A DNA stretch of 46,909 nt from Astrothelium macrocarpum (Eukaryota; Ascomycota; Dothideomycetes; Trypetheliales; Trypetheliaceae): NCBI GenBank assembly GCA_021030915.1, contig JAGEMR010000186.1, positions 1 to 46,909 on the forward strand. Reading direction: 5' to 3'. Below are positions 44,006 to 46,909 of this stretch, in pieces; the first letter of the stretch is position 1; each line of letters opens with the position of its first letter. Position numbers and translations under genes: made by a program. A model generated the notes under the pieces. The model was not told where the DNA came from. It made no database searches and worked only from the letters and a program-made list of their open reading frames with translations.

Positions 44006-45766
44006 TTACCAAGTAATACTCTTGGCCAATGTCCACATATTCTCCATCTTATTTCTTTGCAAGATCTCCTTTGCCTCTCCGTCTGTCTCACATACTTTGC
44101 TTCCCCATCGCTTGAAGGCGCGTTGGCGTTCCTCTCCCTCCCAAACAAGAGTGCATTTATTGAACGAGAGATCTTTGAGCTGTCCATCGGCTTCCTCGCT
44201 TTTGAGCCAATCCGGTTCTGACTGATTGCTTTTTGCTTCATTTGCGGATGTTGTTGCTCCATTTTCATCCCATCGAATACGTTCCAGCATGAGATGTTTG
44301 TACTTTTTCAGTGCCCACTCACCACCCTCTACAATGACGAGGTTCATGCGCGGATGCAGGATCGTCATACCTGTCAGGGAGTGCTGTTTCGCATTGACGT
44401 CGACCTGGTATCGATGCTTACCAAAGCTCAAGTTGTCGATTTTGAAGACACAGCAATGAATTCCCTTGGATGCATCCTTGTCCTGGTTTTCTGCCAACTT
44501 CTCGTGCTTTTGTTCTTTGGTGAGCTTTCGCTCTTCATTGGCGGTCTCATGCGCAAGTTTCCGTTCGGCAATTTCGCGATTGACACGAGCCTCGACGGCC
44601 GTGGGGTCCTTGACTGCCTGTTCACCAAGAACACGCATCAGATTCGACTTTTTCACCTTTGGAGGTGGGGGCTCGACGAGACCGAGTCGGATTTTGGCTT
44701 GTTCTTCTTTGTGAAGGGCATTACGGCGTTGTCTTCGAAGCTTGGCTTGTTCTTTGGCTGTAAGATACATGGGTTTTGGAGCCGGCATGTTCTTGTCCTG
44801 TGGCGGATCGATGAGAACAGGATGTTGCACATATACGGTGATGATGGAATCGTCTCCATTAAGCTTAATGTTGTCGGGATCAGCAAGCGCATCATACGAC
44901 TGGCCGTTGATGAGGCCTTCGTCCCACCATTCAATTTCCGGGGGTTTTGGAACAAGGAAAGCCTTTTCGTTATCTTCATCTAGGCCTGCTTTGCGGGCCT
45001 GCTCTGCGATCTTCTTCTTCATATCCTCCAATTGCGCTTGTCGTCGAAGGGCATTGGCTTGGGAAATGAACTTGCCTTTTTGGTTGAACAGCAAGTGACG
45101 AGTATGACGAGGCTTCGCATTTGCTTGTCTACCCAAGCTGGAATCATAGTAGGGATTCTTCTTGAGCTCCTCTATGTTTGGACCTGCAAGATCGAGCTCC
45201 TGTTTCTTCTGCTTCCCTTTTCCAGATGGCAGAGGTGATTCTGTACGCCTGTTGCCGATGGTTGTGGAGAATTTTGGGGCCATGAACTGGCTGGTCTTTG
45301 ACTTGCCATCAGGTCCTGAATCGCCGAGCAGCGCTGGATGCACACCAACGCCAAGTCCACTTTTCTGTCTGGAGGTCGAGTTCTCATATTGCTGTGGCTG
45401 CCACGTCTGAGAAGGAGATGCTGTCCTGTCTAATGGGGAAGAGACGGAGTTTGCTGTATTTGCGCTGACCCGAGCTTTCAGAGCTTCGACCCGTGCCCGA
45501 GCTGCTTCGGCTGGGGAAAGAGTTGATGGGAGTGCAGGTGATGGCGATGACGATGACTTTTGCTGTGTTGTAGTCGCAGGTCTTTGGCCCATCTTTGACT
45601 TGAGTGCATCTGCTCTGGCCTTTGCCTCGGCGATTTTTCGTTGCAAGTCCATGTTTTTGCCTGAGACACCGTTCGTAGCTGGGGTGGGAGAAGCGTTATT
45701 GGAACGCGATCGCTTGGCATCCGGCGTGACGGCTCCATCTTCAGCAAGTGGACGCTTGTCTACCAT
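44006..45766 (-). CDS. prp3: U4/U6 snRNP protein Prp3
   Basis: A single exon encodes 586 residues from ATG 45766 (MVDKRPLAEDG). Prp3 is a U4/U6 di-snRNP protein of the spliceosome that holds the U4/U6 duplex. The N-terminal 150 residues are basic and polar with a coiled stretch (LQRKIAEAKARADALKSKMG). The PRP3 domain spans about 210-440 (NPYYDSSLGRQANAKPRHTRHL, FISQANALRRQAQLE, PEIEWWDEGLI, TAKEQAKLRRQRRNALHKEE, GLVEPPPPKVKKSNLMRVL). The C-terminal ferredoxin-like domain spans about 465-580 (FKIDNLSFGKHRYQVDVNAKQHSLTG and KMENMWTLAKSITW), which binds U6 RNA in the yeast structure. The frame continues upstream for 30 more codons, but fungal homologues begin near this Met. The start codon is 150 bp from a transposon end. 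Confidence 0.95.
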   Translation of the reverse strand: MVDKRPLAEDGAVTPDAKRSRSNNASPTPATNGVSGKNMDLQRKIAEAKARADALKSKMGQRPATTTQQKSSSSPSPALPSTLSPAEAARARVEALKARVSANTANSVSSPLDRTASPSQTWQPQQYENSTSRQKSGLGVGVHPALLGDSGPDGKSKTSQFMAPKFSTTIGNRRTESPLPSGKGKQKKQELDLAGPNIEELKKNPYYDSSLGRQANAKPRHTRHLLFNQKGKFISQANALRRQAQLEDMKKKIAEQARKAGLDEDNEKAFLVPKPPEIEWWDEGLINGQSYDALADPDNIKLNGDDSIITVYVQHPVLIDPPQDKNMPAPKPMYLTAKEQAKLRRQRRNALHKEEQAKIRLGLVEPPPPKVKKSNLMRVLGEQAVKDPTAVEARVNREIAERKLAHETANEERKLTKEQKHEKLAENQDKDASKGIHCCVFKIDNLSFGKHRYQVDVNAKQHSLTGMTILHPRMNLVIVEGGEWALKKYKHLMLERIRWDENGATTSANEAKSNQSEPDWLKSEEADGQLKDLSFNKCTLVWEGEERQRAFKRWGSKVCETDGEAKEILQRNKMENMWTLAKSITW

Positions 45767-45915
45767 GATATGCGGTATGTGAGGCTGATGGAAGAAGGAT
45801 TTGTGAAGTGTCGTGTATCTTGAGCTGTCCGAGTTCTCTGGGTGACTCCAGTTCATCAGAGCGGTGAAGTTTTTCTGCCGATGGGTGGGACATCTCTATA
45901 TCATGACTAAAGCTA

Positions 45916-46909
45916 ACGTACAACACAATTGAGTTGGCCACCCAATTGGATTGGCCACTTTTCCGCATTTTCGTATAACTCAATTTAAATCCATTTTTTT
46001 CCCACATTCTATTATGATTCAAATCTGAAAAGAAAGTGATTTTATTCTTATATTTCAGATATTTTAAAAGAATTCTAAATTAAATATTCATCATGTAATA
46101 ATTATTTATAAAATTTTTTATACGATATTTTAAAATCGAAAATACGAAAAATTTTTATAATACGATATTCAATATTTTTATCAAAAATTCATTGAATTAA
46201 AAAAATAAATATTCATATGATATATATTTAATTTAAATTCGTAATTATTTTTTTTCTGATATAATGATATTGAAAATATGATGAATTGATTATTATACGA
46301 TTATAATATGTCGTATATAAATAAGAATTGGATTTTTAATTTTATATAATAATAATCTAAATTATATATACATTTTAATCGTAAAATCAATTATCAGAAA
46401 ATTTAATATAAAAATTCTGATAAATTTCGCGAATGATTTAATCTTATATGATATATAATTGACCAATTTGGTATTCAAAAAGGGGATATTTATAATTTTG
46501 ACGAGATAGGGTTTTTGATGGGCCAAATTTCGTCAGAAATAATTATTATCAATATTAAAAGATATGAAAAATCTTATATAATTTAATAAAATAATCGAAA
46601 ATGAATAATAATAATTCAAAATATGGATATATTGGATTATATCATTCCATTATATATTATTATTATGAATAAAAATCATTTTTTATTTTGATATTAAAAT
46701 AATTCATTATCATATAATTGAATAATTATTATATCAGATAATAATTGAATAATAAATAAATGAAATTTAAATTGGATTCAATATTTCAATTGATATATTA
46801 TAAATTATATAATAAATATATATCATTTTTTTATTTTTAATGGATATAAAAATTATTATTTAATTGATTTTGAATTATTCTATCAAAAGAATAATATTAT
46901 TATTTTTTA
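45916..46909 (+). mobile_element. RIP-degraded pogo/Fot1-type DNA transposon, right copy (partial)
   Basis: The element begins ACGTACAACAC at 45916, after a TA at 45914-45915, and runs off the window end. It is the inverted counterpart of 1-916. Around 46461-46530 one frame still reads as the first catalytic block of a pogo-type DDE_1 transposase, with IYNFDE-I-GFLMG at its core and the Asp codon at 46500-46502. In working elements this block is written I-x-NFDE-T-GF. Stops lie upstream in the same frame (for example TGA where a Trp codon TGG is likely). The distance from the tip to that Asp (about 585 bp) suits a protein with an N-terminal DNA-binding part. No active product can be made. Confidence 0.88.
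45925..45958. repeat. Subterminal 17-bp direct repeat of the right transposon
   Basis: Two adjacent 17-bp units, acaattgagttggccac and ccaattggattggccac, mirror the pair at 874-907. Relative to the left copy many G:C pairs have become A:T, and a few changes are of other types. Confidence 0.8.

Noticed and set aside
1..46909. The whole window as one large mobile element (Starship-like or composite transposon) carrying cargo
   Set aside because: The cargo would be core genes (GCN1, PRP3, SPT3, DPH5), there is no tyrosine recombinase, and the two transposon pieces are the same end of an ordinary small DNA transposon with tips facing inward.
1..46909. tRNA or rRNA genes
   Set aside because: I scanned for T-loop (GGTTCGAATC-like) and D-loop pairs on both strands by eye and found no convincing cloverleaf; a covariance-model scan would be decisive.

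Overview
The window reads as nuclear DNA of a filamentous ascomycete (Pezizomycotina). Introns are short (about 45-90 nt) with GT-AG ends, genes are compact and intron-poor, and the recognisable proteins (Spt3, Dph5, Dbp3, Gcn1, Prp3, hexokinase, Kxd1) are of the fungal type. Both ends are extremely AT-rich and carry C-to-T/G-to-A decay typical of repeat-induced point mutation (RIP), a Pezizomycotina genome defence. I cannot place the class.

Layout. Bases 1-916 and 45916-46909 are two inverted, RIP-degraded copies of the same end of one pogo/Fot1-type (Tc1/mariner superfamily) transposon. Both point outward and run off the window. Between them lies a roughly 45-kb gene island. Its left edge (917-3062) is gene-poor. 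Then follow KXD1 (BLOC-1 subunit, +), a 1.5-kb gene-free stretch with C- and G-runs, a small conserved-looking protein with an internal 90-bp duplication (-), an F-box-like protein (-), a DUF6314 protein (-), hexokinase (+), an Ayg1-like hydrolase (-), diphthine synthase DPH5 (-) divergent from the SAGA subunit SPT3 (+), a single-pass membrane protein (-), a Cys-rich tail-anchor CYSTM-like protein (+), a disordered protein (-), an acyl-protein-thioesterase-like hydrolase (+), the ribosome-biogenesis helicase DBP3 (-), a Dal5-type MFS transporter (+), a 30-residue membrane microprotein ORF fused stop-to-start (TAATG) with a short-chain dehydrogenase (+), a DHX29-type DExH helicase (-) divergent from GCN1 (+), and the splicing factor PRP3 (-), whose start is only 150 bp from the right transposon.

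Most genes are housekeeping, and several act on translation: GCN1, the DHX29-like helicase, DPH5, and DBP3 through rRNA maturation. GCN1 and the DHX29-like gene share one 454-bp divergent promoter. No secondary-metabolite cluster, CRISPR array or tRNA was found.

The most unusual items are the overlapping microprotein/SDR pair at 29444-30361, an in-frame alternative first exon hidden in the 550-nt first intron of SPT3, and the mirrored transposon borders, one of which still carries a recognisable DDE-transposase motif. Exon borders were worked out by hand from splice consensus, reading frame and protein-family continuity. No transcript data were available.
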